64,000 bases of DNA, taken from contig JAFKKF010000009.1 in NCBI GenBank assembly GCA_017305635.1, positions 124,001 to 188,000 of the forward strand, in the 5' to 3' direction. The notes under the pieces were generated by a model. That model ran no database searches and was not told where the DNA came from. It saw nothing but the letters and a program-made list of their open reading frames with translations. The translations under genes were made by a program, and so were the position numbers. Source of the DNA: Hyphomicrobiales bacterium (GTDB lineage Bacteria; Pseudomonadota; Alphaproteobacteria; Rhizobiales; Kaistiaceae). Below are positions 51,841 to 60,378 of this stretch, in pieces (position 1 is the stretch's first letter; each line of letters opens with the position of its first letter).

Positions 51841-53373
51841 ATGGCCGCGGGCGACAGCAACGGGCCGGCGATCATCGGGATCGACGCCGGCACCCAATCC
51901 ATACGCGCGATCGCCTTCGACCTCACGGGCCGGCGGCTGGCGAGCGCCGCGCGGGCGACGCCGATCGAGCGCATCGGACGGGGCGGCGAGCACGATCCGA
52001 ACGAGATATTCGCGGTGGTGATGACGGTGCTCGGCGAGGTCGGCAGGGCGCTTGCCGGCCGGCCGGTCGCCGGCATGGCGGTGGCGAGCTTCGGCGAATG
52101 CTGCGTGCTGGTGGACGAGGCCGGAAACGCGCTCGGCTCTTCGCTCGCCTGGTTCGACCGGCGCACGGAACCGCTTGCCGAGAAGATCGCCGACGCGGTC
52201 GGGCGCGAGCGCATCTTCGCGATCACCGGCGCGGCGCTCGACCCGACGCTGACGCTGCACAAGCTCGCCTGGCTGGCGGCCAACCGTCCCGAGGACATGA
52301 AGCGCGCGAAACGCGTGCTGATGATGGCGGACTGGATCGCCTTCCGCCTTTCAGGCGAAGCGGCGACCGATCCGAGCCTCGCCTCGCGCACGCAATATAT
52401 CGCGATCCACGAGCGCAAGTGGTCGGAGGAGATGCTGGCGGCGGGCGGCTTCGGCGTCGAGAAGATCGCGCCGCTCGCCGGAAGCGGGACGGCCATCGGC
52501 ACGGTCAGGCCGGAAATACTCGCCGCGACCGGGATCGCGGGGAAGCCGGTGGTCGGCGTCGGCGGGCACGACCATGTCGTCGGGGCTTTTGCGGCGGGCT
52601 TCACGGCGCCGGGCACGATCCTCGACAGCCTCGGCACGGCCGAGGCAATCCTGGTGGCGGGGACCGACCCCTGCCGCGACCGCCGCGTGATCGACCTCGG
52701 CGTGGCGCAGGGCCTGATCATGACCAGCCGGCCGATGTCCTATTTCATCTCCGGCATGGAGACCTCGGGCGGGACGGTGGAATGGTGGCGGAGCGTCATC
52801 GGCGGCGTGCCGACGGAGACGCTGATCGAGGCGGCGCGGGGCCTGCCGGCGGGAAGCCATGGCGTCGTCTTCCTGCCGCACCTCACCTCGAGCCCGCCGC
52901 CGAAGCGCGACGATGACGGGCGGGGCGCCTTCGTCGGGCTGACGACGGTGGCCAGCAGGGAGAGCCTCTACCGCGCGGTGCTGGAGGGGCTCGCCTTCCA
53001 GGCGCGCGCGATGCTCGACGCGCTAGCCGGCGTCGCCGGCATTCCGGCCGGCCAGCCCGTGCGCGTCATCGGGGGAAGCACGCGCAATCCGCTCTTCCTG
53101 CAGATCAAGGCGGACGTGTTCGGCCGGCGGCTGATCGTGATCGACGAGGCGGAGGCGACGGCGCTCGGCGCGGCGCTGCTCGGCGGGATCGCGGCCGGCG
53201 TCTTCGCCGATCTCGACGCTGCGGTAAGCGGGCTCCATCGCGAGGAGCGGATCATCGATCCGGGCGCGGACCGCCAGTCGTACGAGGAGCTCTTCACCGG
53301 CGCCTTCGCACCGCTGCAGGAGACGCTGGCGCCGATCAGCCATCGGCTGGCGCGTTTCTCGCGGGCGGGGTGA
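51841..53373 (+). CDS. FGGY-family sugar kinase
   Basis: The 510-residue ATP-dependent kinase has the N-terminal phosphate loop 'IGIDAGTQSIRAIAFD', the 'SLAWFDRRTEPLAEKI' sugar region, the catalytic Asp in 'GVGGHDHVVGAF', and the adenosine motif 'VIGGSTRNPLFLQIKADVFG'. FGGY kinases phosphorylate xylulose, fuculose, rhamnulose, ribulose or glycerol; the substrate cannot be fixed from sequence alone. It leads a sugar-uptake gene set, and GGGGAGG lies just before the ATG. Confidence 0.92.
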   Translation: MAAGDSNGPAIIGIDAGTQSIRAIAFDLTGRRLASAARATPIERIGRGGEHDPNEIFAVVMTVLGEVGRALAGRPVAGMAVASFGECCVLVDEAGNALGSSLAWFDRRTEPLAEKIADAVGRERIFAITGAALDPTLTLHKLAWLAANRPEDMKRAKRVLMMADWIAFRLSGEAATDPSLASRTQYIAIHERKWSEEMLAAGGFGVEKIAPLAGSGTAIGTVRPEILAATGIAGKPVVGVGGHDHVVGAFAAGFTAPGTILDSLGTAEAILVAGTDPCRDRRVIDLGVAQGLIMTSRPMSYFISGMETSGGTVEWWRSVIGGVPTETLIEAARGLPAGSHGVVFLPHLTSSPPPKRDDDGRGAFVGLTTVASRESLYRAVLEGLAFQARAMLDALAGVAGIPAGQPVRVIGGSTRNPLFLQIKADVFGRRLIVIDEAEATALGAALLGGIAAGVFADLDAAVSGLHREERIIDPGADRQSYEELFTGAFAPLQETLAPISHRLARFSRAG

Positions 53374-53468
53374 CGGTGCCGCCGACGCGCGGCGATGCGA
53401 CGCTCTGCGGCAAATGTCTGGTGGCGCGTCCAAATGTGCATGCTAGAGTAGTTGCGATCAGGAGACTT

Positions 53469-53485
53469 CGCGCGTGCCACGCGCG
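53469..53485. promoter_or_regulatory. 17-bp perfect palindrome upstream of the sugar-binding protein
   Basis: CGCGCGTGCCACGCGCG reads the same on both strands apart from its central base and lies about 65 bases before the ATG at 53550. Interrupted palindromes of this size in sugar operons are usually LacI- or GntR-type repressor sites. A 7-bp hairpin GCGCCGG/CCGGCGC follows at 53503-53523. Confidence 0.55.
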
Positions 53486-53549
53486 TGGACCGACTGAGAC
53501 CAGCGCCGGACCAGAGCCGGCGCGATCAAATCAAAGTGGGAGGAACTGA

Positions 53550-54542
53550 ATGGAACGCAGACAATTCCTGACCATGCTCGGCGCCGGCGCGGCCGTTGCC
53601 GGCACGGGCGCGCTCACGCTTCCGGCGCGCGCGGAAAACAAGAAGTACACGATCGCCCTGGTGCCGGGCCTCACCACCGACGCCTTCTACATCACCATGC
53701 ATCGCGGCGCTCAGGCGGCCGCCGACGCGCTCGGCCAGGACCTCCTCTTCCAGGGCGCCTCGGAGTGGAACGTCACGCTGCAGGTGCCGGTGCTCGAAGC
53801 CGTCATCGCGCGCAAGCCCGACGCGATCCTGATCGCGCCGACCGACAAGGTGCAGCTCGTCGAGCCGCTGAAGAAGGCTTTCGACGCCGGCATTGCGGTG
53901 TTCTGCGTCGACACCTTCATCGGCAACGGCGTGTTCCAGACGGGCGCCGGCGATGCCGACTTCCCGCTCTCCTACATCGCCTCCGACAACATCCTCGGCG
54001 GCCGTATTGCGGCACGCGCGCTTGCCAAGTCGATCGGCGACAAGGGCAAGGTCTACGTCTCCAACGTGAAGCCGGGGGTCTCGACCACCGACCAGCGCGA
54101 GGAAGGCTTCAAGGCCGAGATCAAGGAGAACCATCCGAACATCGAGGTGCTGGAGACGCAGTTCAACGACGACGACGCCAACAAGGCGGCGGCGCAGGTG
54201 CAGGCCGTTTTCGGGCGCACGCCCGACCTCGCCGGCATCTTCGGCGCCAACCTCTTCTCGGCGACCGGCTCGGCCAACGGCGTGAAGCAGGCGGGCCAGG
54301 CGGGCAAGATCAAGATCGCCGCGTTCGACGCGCCGGAATCCGTCGTCCAGGAGCTGAAGGACGGCACCTTCGAGATCGCCATCGCCCAGCACCCGGCCGA
54401 GATCGGCTATTTCGGCACGGTAGCGGCCTTCGCGCATCTCACGGGCAATTCGGTACCGACCGCGATCGGCACCGGCTTCACCGTGATGACCAAGGACAAT
54501 ATCGACGATCCGAACGTGAAGCGGTTCCTCTATACCGGCTAG
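53550..54542 (+). CDS. Sugar ABC transporter substrate-binding protein (CUT2)
   Basis: The 330-residue periplasmic protein has a twin-arginine-like signal (MERRQFLTMLGAG..., cleaving after PARA at about 28) and the ribose/galactose-type binding fold (Peripla_BP_4: 'IALVPGLTTDAFYITMHRGAQAAADALG', 'LIAPTDKVQLVEPLKKAFDAGIAVFCVDTF'). It captures a monosaccharide for the permease encoded at 54632. GGAGG precedes the ATG. Export by Tat would be unusual but not unknown for this family. A strong hairpin follows the stop. Confidence 0.93.
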   Translation: MERRQFLTMLGAGAAVAGTGALTLPARAENKKYTIALVPGLTTDAFYITMHRGAQAAADALGQDLLFQGASEWNVTLQVPVLEAVIARKPDAILIAPTDKVQLVEPLKKAFDAGIAVFCVDTFIGNGVFQTGAGDADFPLSYIASDNILGGRIAARALAKSIGDKGKVYVSNVKPGVSTTDQREEGFKAEIKENHPNIEVLETQFNDDDANKAAAQVQAVFGRTPDLAGIFGANLFSATGSANGVKQAGQAGKIKIAAFDAPESVVQELKDGTFEIAIAQHPAEIGYFGTVAAFAHLTGNSVPTAIGTGFTVMTKDNIDDPNVKRFLYTG

Positions 54543-54571
54543 GCGAAAGCCGACGGCCTCGCAAGCTGAAC

Positions 54572-54599
54572 GGACCGCCGGCGTCATCGCCGGCGGTCC
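54572..54599. repeat. 12-bp stem-loop between binding-protein and permease genes
   Basis: GGACCGCCGGCG (54572-54583) and CGCCGGCGGTCC (54588-54599) pair perfectly around TCAT. Only TT follows, so termination would be partial. Such hairpins commonly protect the binding-protein mRNA, which must be made in excess over the permease. Confidence 0.75.
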
Positions 54600-54631
54600 T
54601 TACGTGAACCAGACAAAGCGATCCGGACTCG

Positions 54632-55655
54632 ATGACCGCCACAGCCACGTCCGCGCGGCAGGAAAGCCACGGCCTGCTCTCGATGATCGTCGAGCTGCGC
54701 GCCTGGATATTCCTGCTGCTCCTCGTCATCTTCTTCGAGGTCTGGGCGCGCAGCGCCTACGGCCAGAGCTTCGTCATCAACGCCTATAACCTGCAGGCGA
54801 TCGGCATCTTCGCGACCGCGCCGCTGCTCCTCGGCCTCGGCCAGACCTTCGTCATCATCTCGGCGGGAATCGACCTCTCGGTCGGCTTCACCATGGGGCT
54901 TGCCGCGGTGGTTTCGGCGCATGCGGCCAACATGGCGAGCGGCGTGCTCGGGCTCGACCTGTTCACGGCGATGCTCTTCGGCCTGGTCGCCGGCATCGGC
55001 GTGGCGCTGATCCCCGGCCTCGTCAACGGGCTCCTCATCGCCAAGCTCCGCGTGCCGCCGTTCATCGGCACGCTCGGCATGTACGGCGTGGCGCGCGGCG
55101 CCGCCTACCTGCTCGCCGGCGGCATGACCGTGCCGGTATCGAATGCGTGGTATGCCTGGATCGGCAACGGAAGGGTGCTCGGCGTGCCGATCCTCGTGAT
55201 CATCACGGTGATCGTGGTGCTCCTCATGCACTACCTCCTGTCGCAGACGCGGTTCGGGCAGCACACCTATGCCTTCGGCGCGAGCCGGGCGGCGGCGGTG
55301 CGCTCGGGCATCAATGTCAGCAGCCTGACGATCAAGCTCTACGTGCTCTCGGCGGTCTGCGCGGGGCTCGCCGGCGCGCTCTATTCGGGGCGCTTCGCGG
55401 CGGGCGCGGCGCAGGCGGGCGAGCCGCTCCTCCTCGATTCGATCGCGGCGGTGGTCATCGGCGGCGCCAGCCTCTTCGGCGGCTCGGGCAACATTGCCGG
55501 CACCGTCGCCGGCGCGCTGGTCATCGCGACGATCCAGTACGGGCTCGTCTTCATCAACGTCGAGCCGTTCTGGCAGTTCGTGGCGGTCGGCGTGGTCATC
55601 ATCATCTCGGTCCTGGTCGACCAGAGCCAGCGCCGGCTTCTCGGAGGGCGCAAGG

Positions 55656-55663
<8 letters not shown>
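54632..55663 (+). CDS. Sugar ABC transporter permease (CUT2, RbsC-like)
   Basis: The 343-residue protein has about eight to ten membrane helices and the family motifs 'ISAGIDLSVGFTMGLAAVVSA' and 'TRFGQHTYAFGASRAAAVRSGINV', with the ATPase-contact region 'LSAVCAGLAGALYSGRF'. It forms the channel for the sugar caught by the protein encoded at 53550. Its end overlaps the ATPase gene by 8 bases. Confidence 0.95.
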
Positions 55664-56402
<739 letters not shown>

Positions 56403-56557
56403 ATCCGACCGTCGGTTTGCGCAACGTTTGATCGGCTCCAGATCTATTTGGTTTGTCGCTCTTGCGGACGGAAAACCGCTTCGCACTTTTCCTGCAAACG
56501 CTCCAGGCGCGCGACTCGGTCTATGCTCGGCGATCCGCAACGGGGAATTGCCGCGCC

Positions 56558-57007
56558 GTGACCAAGCTGCCTTATGTCCTTGCCGCCGTCCTCATGGGCG
56601 GGCTGCTGACGCTCCAGCCGGGGATCAATGCCGAGGTCGGCCGGCGGATCGGCAACGGCTTCGCGGCGGGGATGGTGTCGATCCTCGTCAGCGGCATCGT
56701 CTCGGTGGCCCTGGTCTTCGGCACGCGGCAGGAGGCGAACTGGGGCGCGACGCTGTCCATGCCCTGGTACCTGTGGATCGCCGGCGTGATCGGCGTCGTC
56801 TTCGTCGTCGGCGCGACGCTGCTGGCACCGATCCTCGGGGCGGGACTCCTCTTCGTCTCGGTGGTCGCCGGGCAGATGCTCATGTCGACGCTGAACGACT
56901 ATACCGGCTTTGCCGGCTATGGCTCGACCCACGGCGTCGACGGCTGGCGGCTCGCCGGGATCGGGCTGGTGCTCGTTGGAGTCTGGGTGTTCCAGCGCGG
57001 CGGGTAG
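56558..57007 (+). CDS. YdcZ/DMT-type four-helix membrane protein
   Basis: The 149-residue protein has four to five membrane helices ('PYVLAAVLMGGLLTLQPGIN', 'FAAGMVSILVSGIVSVALVFG', 'LWIAGVIGVVFVVGATLLAP') and fits the YdcZ (DUF606) family of small drug/metabolite-transporter relatives. The substrate is unknown. The GTG start at 56558 follows GGGGA; an upstream in-frame extension lacks these features. The 155-base gap after the ATPase argues for a separate promoter. Confidence 0.75.
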   Translation: MTKLPYVLAAVLMGGLLTLQPGINAEVGRRIGNGFAAGMVSILVSGIVSVALVFGTRQEANWGATLSMPWYLWIAGVIGVVFVVGATLLAPILGAGLLFVSVVAGQMLMSTLNDYTGFAGYGSTHGVDGWRLAGIGLVLVGVWVFQRGG

Positions 57008-57009
57008 GG

Positions 57010-57180
57010 GGCGAAGGGGAGAGGGCGAGCGTCGCGGGTTTCACGCGCCGTTTCCGCCGCGCCAGCCCTCCCGCAAGGGGAGGGCTAAGTAGCGAGAGGG
57101 AGGAGCCCTTCACGCGCCCCCTCCACCGCCTTCGGCGGTCCCCCTCCCCCGCTTTGCAGGGGAGGAACCGCCACGGCGCC
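57010..57180. repeat. G/C-rich intergenic repeat block
   Basis: Contains the palindromic block 57065-57087, identical to 19471-19493, and a block at 57115-57165 (CGCCCCCTCCACC, small hairpin, CCCCCTCCCCCG) that matches 19147 and 24890 except at a few bases. No gene. It lies between the convergent YdcZ-type and SDR genes. Confidence 0.8.
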
Positions 57181-57201
57181 GTCAGCGCGAATGCGGCGGG
57201 G

Positions 57202-57969
57202 TCAGATCACCGCCGTGAGGCCGCCGTCGACGAAGAAGACCTGGCCGTTGATGAAGCTCGAGGCGGGCGAGGCGAGGAGGATGGTGATGCCGACCAGCTC
57301 GTCGAGATTGCCCCAGCGGCCGGCGGGCGTGCGCTTCCGCACGAACTCGTCGAAGGCCGGGTCGTTGACCAGCGCGGTATTGAGCTCGGTGGCGAAATAG
57401 CCGGGCGCGATGCCGTTCGCCTGGATGCCGTGCTTCGCCCATTCGGCGCACATGGACCTGGTCAGCATGGCGACCGCGCCCTTCGAGGCGCTGTAGGGGG
57501 CGATGGTGGCACGGGCGAGCTGGCTGCCGACCGAGCAGGTATTGATGACCTTGCCGCGGCCGCGGGCGATCATGCCGCGGGCAACCACCTGGCTGACGAA
57601 GAAGACCGCGTCGAGGTTGATCGACATGAGCTCGCGCCATTCATCGGCGGGGAAGTCGACGATCGGCGCGCGGCGCTGGATGCCGGCATTGTTGCAGAGG
57701 ATCGAGATGGGGCCGGCCTCGGCCTCGATCTTCGCCACGGCGGCCTCGATGGCGGCGCGGTCGGTGACGTCGAAGGGGGCGGCGTGGGCCTTGAGGCCGT
57801 CGCCGCGGAGGTCGGCGACGGCGCGCTCGACGGCGCCGGCGTCGCGAGCGTTGATGACCACCTCGGCACCGGCCTCCGCGAGTCCGCGGGCCATGGCGAG
57901 GCCGATGCCGCGGCTGGAGCCGGTGACGAGGGCGACGTCACCGTCGAGCTTGAAGCGCGCGAGGCTCAT
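57202..57969 (-). CDS. SDR-family oxidoreductase (gluconate 5-dehydrogenase-like)
   Basis: The 255-residue NAD(P)-dependent dehydrogenase has the cofactor motif TGSSRGIG near 17-24, NNAG at about 92, the catalytic 'YSASKGA' (YxxxK), and 'APGYFATELN' after it. It resembles gluconate 5-dehydrogenase or related sugar-acid SDRs ('FINGQVFFVDGG'). The sugar setting agrees, but the substrate is not fixed. It lies 42 bases after the TerC-family gene on the same strand. Confidence 0.88.
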   Translation of the reverse strand: MSLARFKLDGDVALVTGSSRGIGLAMARGLAEAGAEVVINARDAGAVERAVADLRGDGLKAHAAPFDVTDRAAIEAAVAKIEAEAGPISILCNNAGIQRRAPIVDFPADEWRELMSINLDAVFFVSQVVARGMIARGRGKVINTCSVGSQLARATIAPYSASKGAVAMLTRSMCAEWAKHGIQANGIAPGYFATELNTALVNDPAFDEFVRKRTPAGRWGNLDELVGITILLASPASSFINGQVFFVDGGLTAVI

Positions 57970-58011
57970 GTTCTTCTTTTCCTTCCTGGTCGTCCACCGC
58001 GGGAAGCGCGG

Positions 58012-58638
58012 CTAGTGCGTCATCTGTGCGGGAGGTTCGTGCTGGCCGGTGATCACCTCCTCGGCGCCGTCCCAGATCATGCCGACCGCCACCCAGGCGA
58101 TGATGGCGAGGCCGAAATAGGCGATCCAGAAATAGCGCTTGAGGAGGTCGGCGATCAGCGAGGCGGCGATCCCCATTAAGATGACCGAGAGGCTGAGGCC
58201 GATGATGAGGACGGTGAGGTGCTCGCGCGCGGCGCCGGCCACGGCGAGCACGTTGTCGAGCGACATGGAGACGTCGGCGACGACGATCTGGACAACGGCG
58301 CGGCCAAGGGTCTTCGGCGCGGTCGCATCCTCGTGCGCCGGATGGGGCGCGTTGCGGGCGCGGCGCTCGACCAGGATCTCGCGAGCGAGCTTCCACGCCA
58401 CCCAGAGGAGGAGGATGCCGCCGGCCAGCGTCAGGCCGATGATGGCGAGGAGCTTCGTCGCGAAGATCGCGAAGCAGATGCGCAGCACCGCGGCGGCGCC
58501 GATCCCGATGAGCACGGCCTTGCGGCGCTGGTCATGCGGCAGCCCGGCAGCGGCGAGGCCGACGACAACGGCATTGTCGCCGGCAAGCACGAGGTCGATG
58601 ACGAGGACCGAGAAGAGCGCCGTGAGCTCGGAATACAT
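58012..58638 (-). CDS. TerC/YjbE-family membrane protein
   Basis: The 208-residue protein has six to seven membrane helices and the acidic membrane motifs of TerC relatives: 'VIDLVLAGDNAVVVGLA' and 'VADVSMSLDNVLAVAG'. TerC proteins are tied to metal-ion export, including manganese, and to metal loading of exported proteins. No riboswitch is visible upstream, where only 35 bases separate it from the aldo/keto reductase gene on the same strand. Confidence 0.9.
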   Translation of the reverse strand: MYSELTALFSVLVIDLVLAGDNAVVVGLAAAGLPHDQRRKAVLIGIGAAAVLRICFAIFATKLLAIIGLTLAGGILLLWVAWKLAREILVERRARNAPHPAHEDATAPKTLGRAVVQIVVADVSMSLDNVLAVAGAAREHLTVLIIGLSLSVILMGIAASLIADLLKRYFWIAYFGLAIIAWVAVGMIWDGAEEVITGQHEPPAQMTH

Positions 58639-58673
58639 CTACATGCCTTGCATCCTGCGGCGCTCCCCGGGGA

Positions 58674-59675
58674 TCACGCGGGGATGGGCGCGCCCGCGTC
58701 GATGAGCTTCTCGCTCCTCAGATCGCTCCAGAGTCCGGCAGGAATGGGATGCTCCCACCACGTGAAGATCTGGCGGAGCTCGTCGGCGGAACGGGGGCCG
58801 GGGATGACGCTCGCCACCGCCTGGTGGGCGAGCGGGAAGCGGAGCGCGGCGGCCGGCAGCGGCACCTTGTGCGCGTCGCAGACGGCGGCGATCTTCTTCA
58901 CGCGGTCGAGGAGCTCCGCCGGCGCCTTCGAATAGTTCCACATGTCGCGGCCGACGAGGATGCCGGAATTGAACGGGCCGCCGACGACGATGGAGCCGCC
59001 CTGCTTGGCAAGCTTCGGGAAGAGAGTGTGGATGGGGGCCTGCTCGAGGAGGGTGTAGCGGCCGGCGAGCAGGAAGACGTCCCACTGGCCGTGGTCGAGC
59101 GCGTCCTCGATGGGCTTCGAATCGTTCACGCCGAGGCCGATAGCCTTGATGTCGCCGTTGCGGCGCAGCTCGTCGAGGGCCTTGTAGGCGCCGTCCATGG
59201 CGGCACGGAACATCTTCGGCTGGGTCTCGGGGCCGTGGGTATAGGTGTCGATGTCGTGGATGTAGAGGATGTCGATGCGGTTGAGGCCGAGACGTTGGAG
59301 GCTGTCCTCGTAGGAGCGCATGGCCTGGTCGTAGCCATAGGCATAGACCGGCTCGAAGGGATGCGGGTTCTGCCAGGCGTCGGACGGGTCCTGGGGCTTG
59401 CGGCGCGGCTTGAGGAGGCGCCCTACCTTGGTCGAGAGAACCCAGTCCTTGCGTTCGCGCAGCTCGTCGCCGACGGAATGCTCGGCGCGGCCGTAGCCGT
59501 AGAAGGGAGCGGTGTCGAAATAGCGGATGCCGACCTCATAGGCGGTGTCGACAATGGCGCGCGCGGCATTCGCGCTGACGCCGCCCTCGACATTGCCGCC
59601 GAGGGTGGCGGTGCCGAGGCCGAGGTCGGTGACCTCGAGGCTGGTACGGCCGACCTTGCGCTTGCCGATCTTCAT
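58674..59675 (-). CDS. Aldo/keto reductase (aldose dehydrogenase-like)
   Basis: The 333-residue enzyme has the catalytic tetrad in 'GIRYFDTAPFYGYGRAEHS' (D, Y), 'LSTKVGRLL' (K) and 'ILYIHDID' (H), and a C-terminal cofactor region 'VIPGPRSADEL'. The sequence pattern is that of D-threo-aldose/L-fucose 1-dehydrogenase-like reductases, which oxidise a sugar to a lactone. The ATG at 59675 follows GGAGGA. It fits the sugar-catabolism block. Confidence 0.88.
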   Translation of the reverse strand: MKIGKRKVGRTSLEVTDLGLGTATLGGNVEGGVSANAARAIVDTAYEVGIRYFDTAPFYGYGRAEHSVGDELRERKDWVLSTKVGRLLKPRRKPQDPSDAWQNPHPFEPVYAYGYDQAMRSYEDSLQRLGLNRIDILYIHDIDTYTHGPETQPKMFRAAMDGAYKALDELRRNGDIKAIGLGVNDSKPIEDALDHGQWDVFLLAGRYTLLEQAPIHTLFPKLAKQGGSIVVGGPFNSGILVGRDMWNYSKAPAELLDRVKKIAAVCDAHKVPLPAAALRFPLAHQAVASVIPGPRSADELRQIFTWWEHPIPAGLWSDLRSEKLIDAGAPIPA

Positions 59676-59800
59676 TTCCGTAGTCCTCCGCTGCTTTTCT
59701 TCCGGCGCGCCGTTGATACATGACGGCGGGGCGATTGAGTAGCGCGGAAACCGGCGGGCTGTCAGGCGAGGCCGAGGAAGACGGCAATCTTCAAGCGCGG

Positions 59801-59837
59801 AAAAGAAAATGCCGCCGAGCCTGGAGGCTTCGGCGGC
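59801..59837 (-). terminator. Terminator of the lipoprotein gene
   Basis: On the minus strand GCCGCCGAAGCCT and AGGCTCGGCGGC pair (one bulged A) around CC, and ATTTTCTTTTC follows. It lies 25 bases after the stop at 59863. Confidence 0.88.
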
Positions 59838-59862
59838 ACCAATATCGAGCGGTCGGCGGGGA

Positions 59863-60129
59863 CTAGCGGAAGCAGGTCCCGGTGTACCAGTTGCCGAAGA
59901 TATTGCGCTTGCGGCAGGGATAGCTGTGAGCGCCGAGGAGGTAGCCAGCGGTCGCGCCGACCGCGCCGCCGACAACCGCGCCACCGACGCTGCGCGAAGC
60001 GACGCCGCCAATGACCGCGCCGGTCGCTCCGCCGACCACCGCGCCCTGCTGGCCGCGCGCCGAGGTGCATCCCGAGAGTCCCGCCGCGCCCAGGCAGACA
60101 GCGAAAGCCATGACCATGATGTTTTTCAT
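59863..60129 (-). CDS. Glycine-zipper lipoprotein
   Basis: The 88-residue protein has a lipoprotein signal with lipobox LSGC at 18-21 and a Gly-zipper region ('GAVVGGATGAVIGGVASRSVGGAVVGGAVGATAGYLLG' in outline), like outer-membrane SlyB/OsmB-type small lipoproteins. The C-terminus has two Cys residues ('YPCRKRNIFGNWYTGTCFR'). Its role is probably envelope stability. The ATG at 60129 follows GGGAGATC. Confidence 0.85.
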   Translation of the reverse strand: MKNIMVMAFAVCLGAAGLSGCTSARGQQGAVVGGATGAVIGGVASRSVGGAVVGGAVGATAGYLLGAHSYPCRKRNIFGNWYTGTCFR

Positions 60130-60378
60130 ATTGATCTCCCGTCGTGATCGAAAATGCAGACAGACTGGCCGAAATCGCGAAGCTAACGCGCAGGCTACCA
60201 ACTAGGTTCCCGAGAACCAAGCCGGCAGCCAACCGAAAAGCCGGGCGCCGGTTAAAGATGTCTAGCGGATGGCGGGCACGGGCACCGCACCCCGCGCTGA
60301 GCCGATGCGGCTCCGCCCTGTCTCAGGGGCCTGTCTAGCATTAACCCTTTCCGCCGTCGACCGGACAGCCGGCTGCGG

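Noticed and set aside
58639-58673. Manganese (yybP-ykoY) riboswitch before the TerC-family gene
   Set aside because: Only 35 bases separate it from the upstream gene, too short for the riboswitch.
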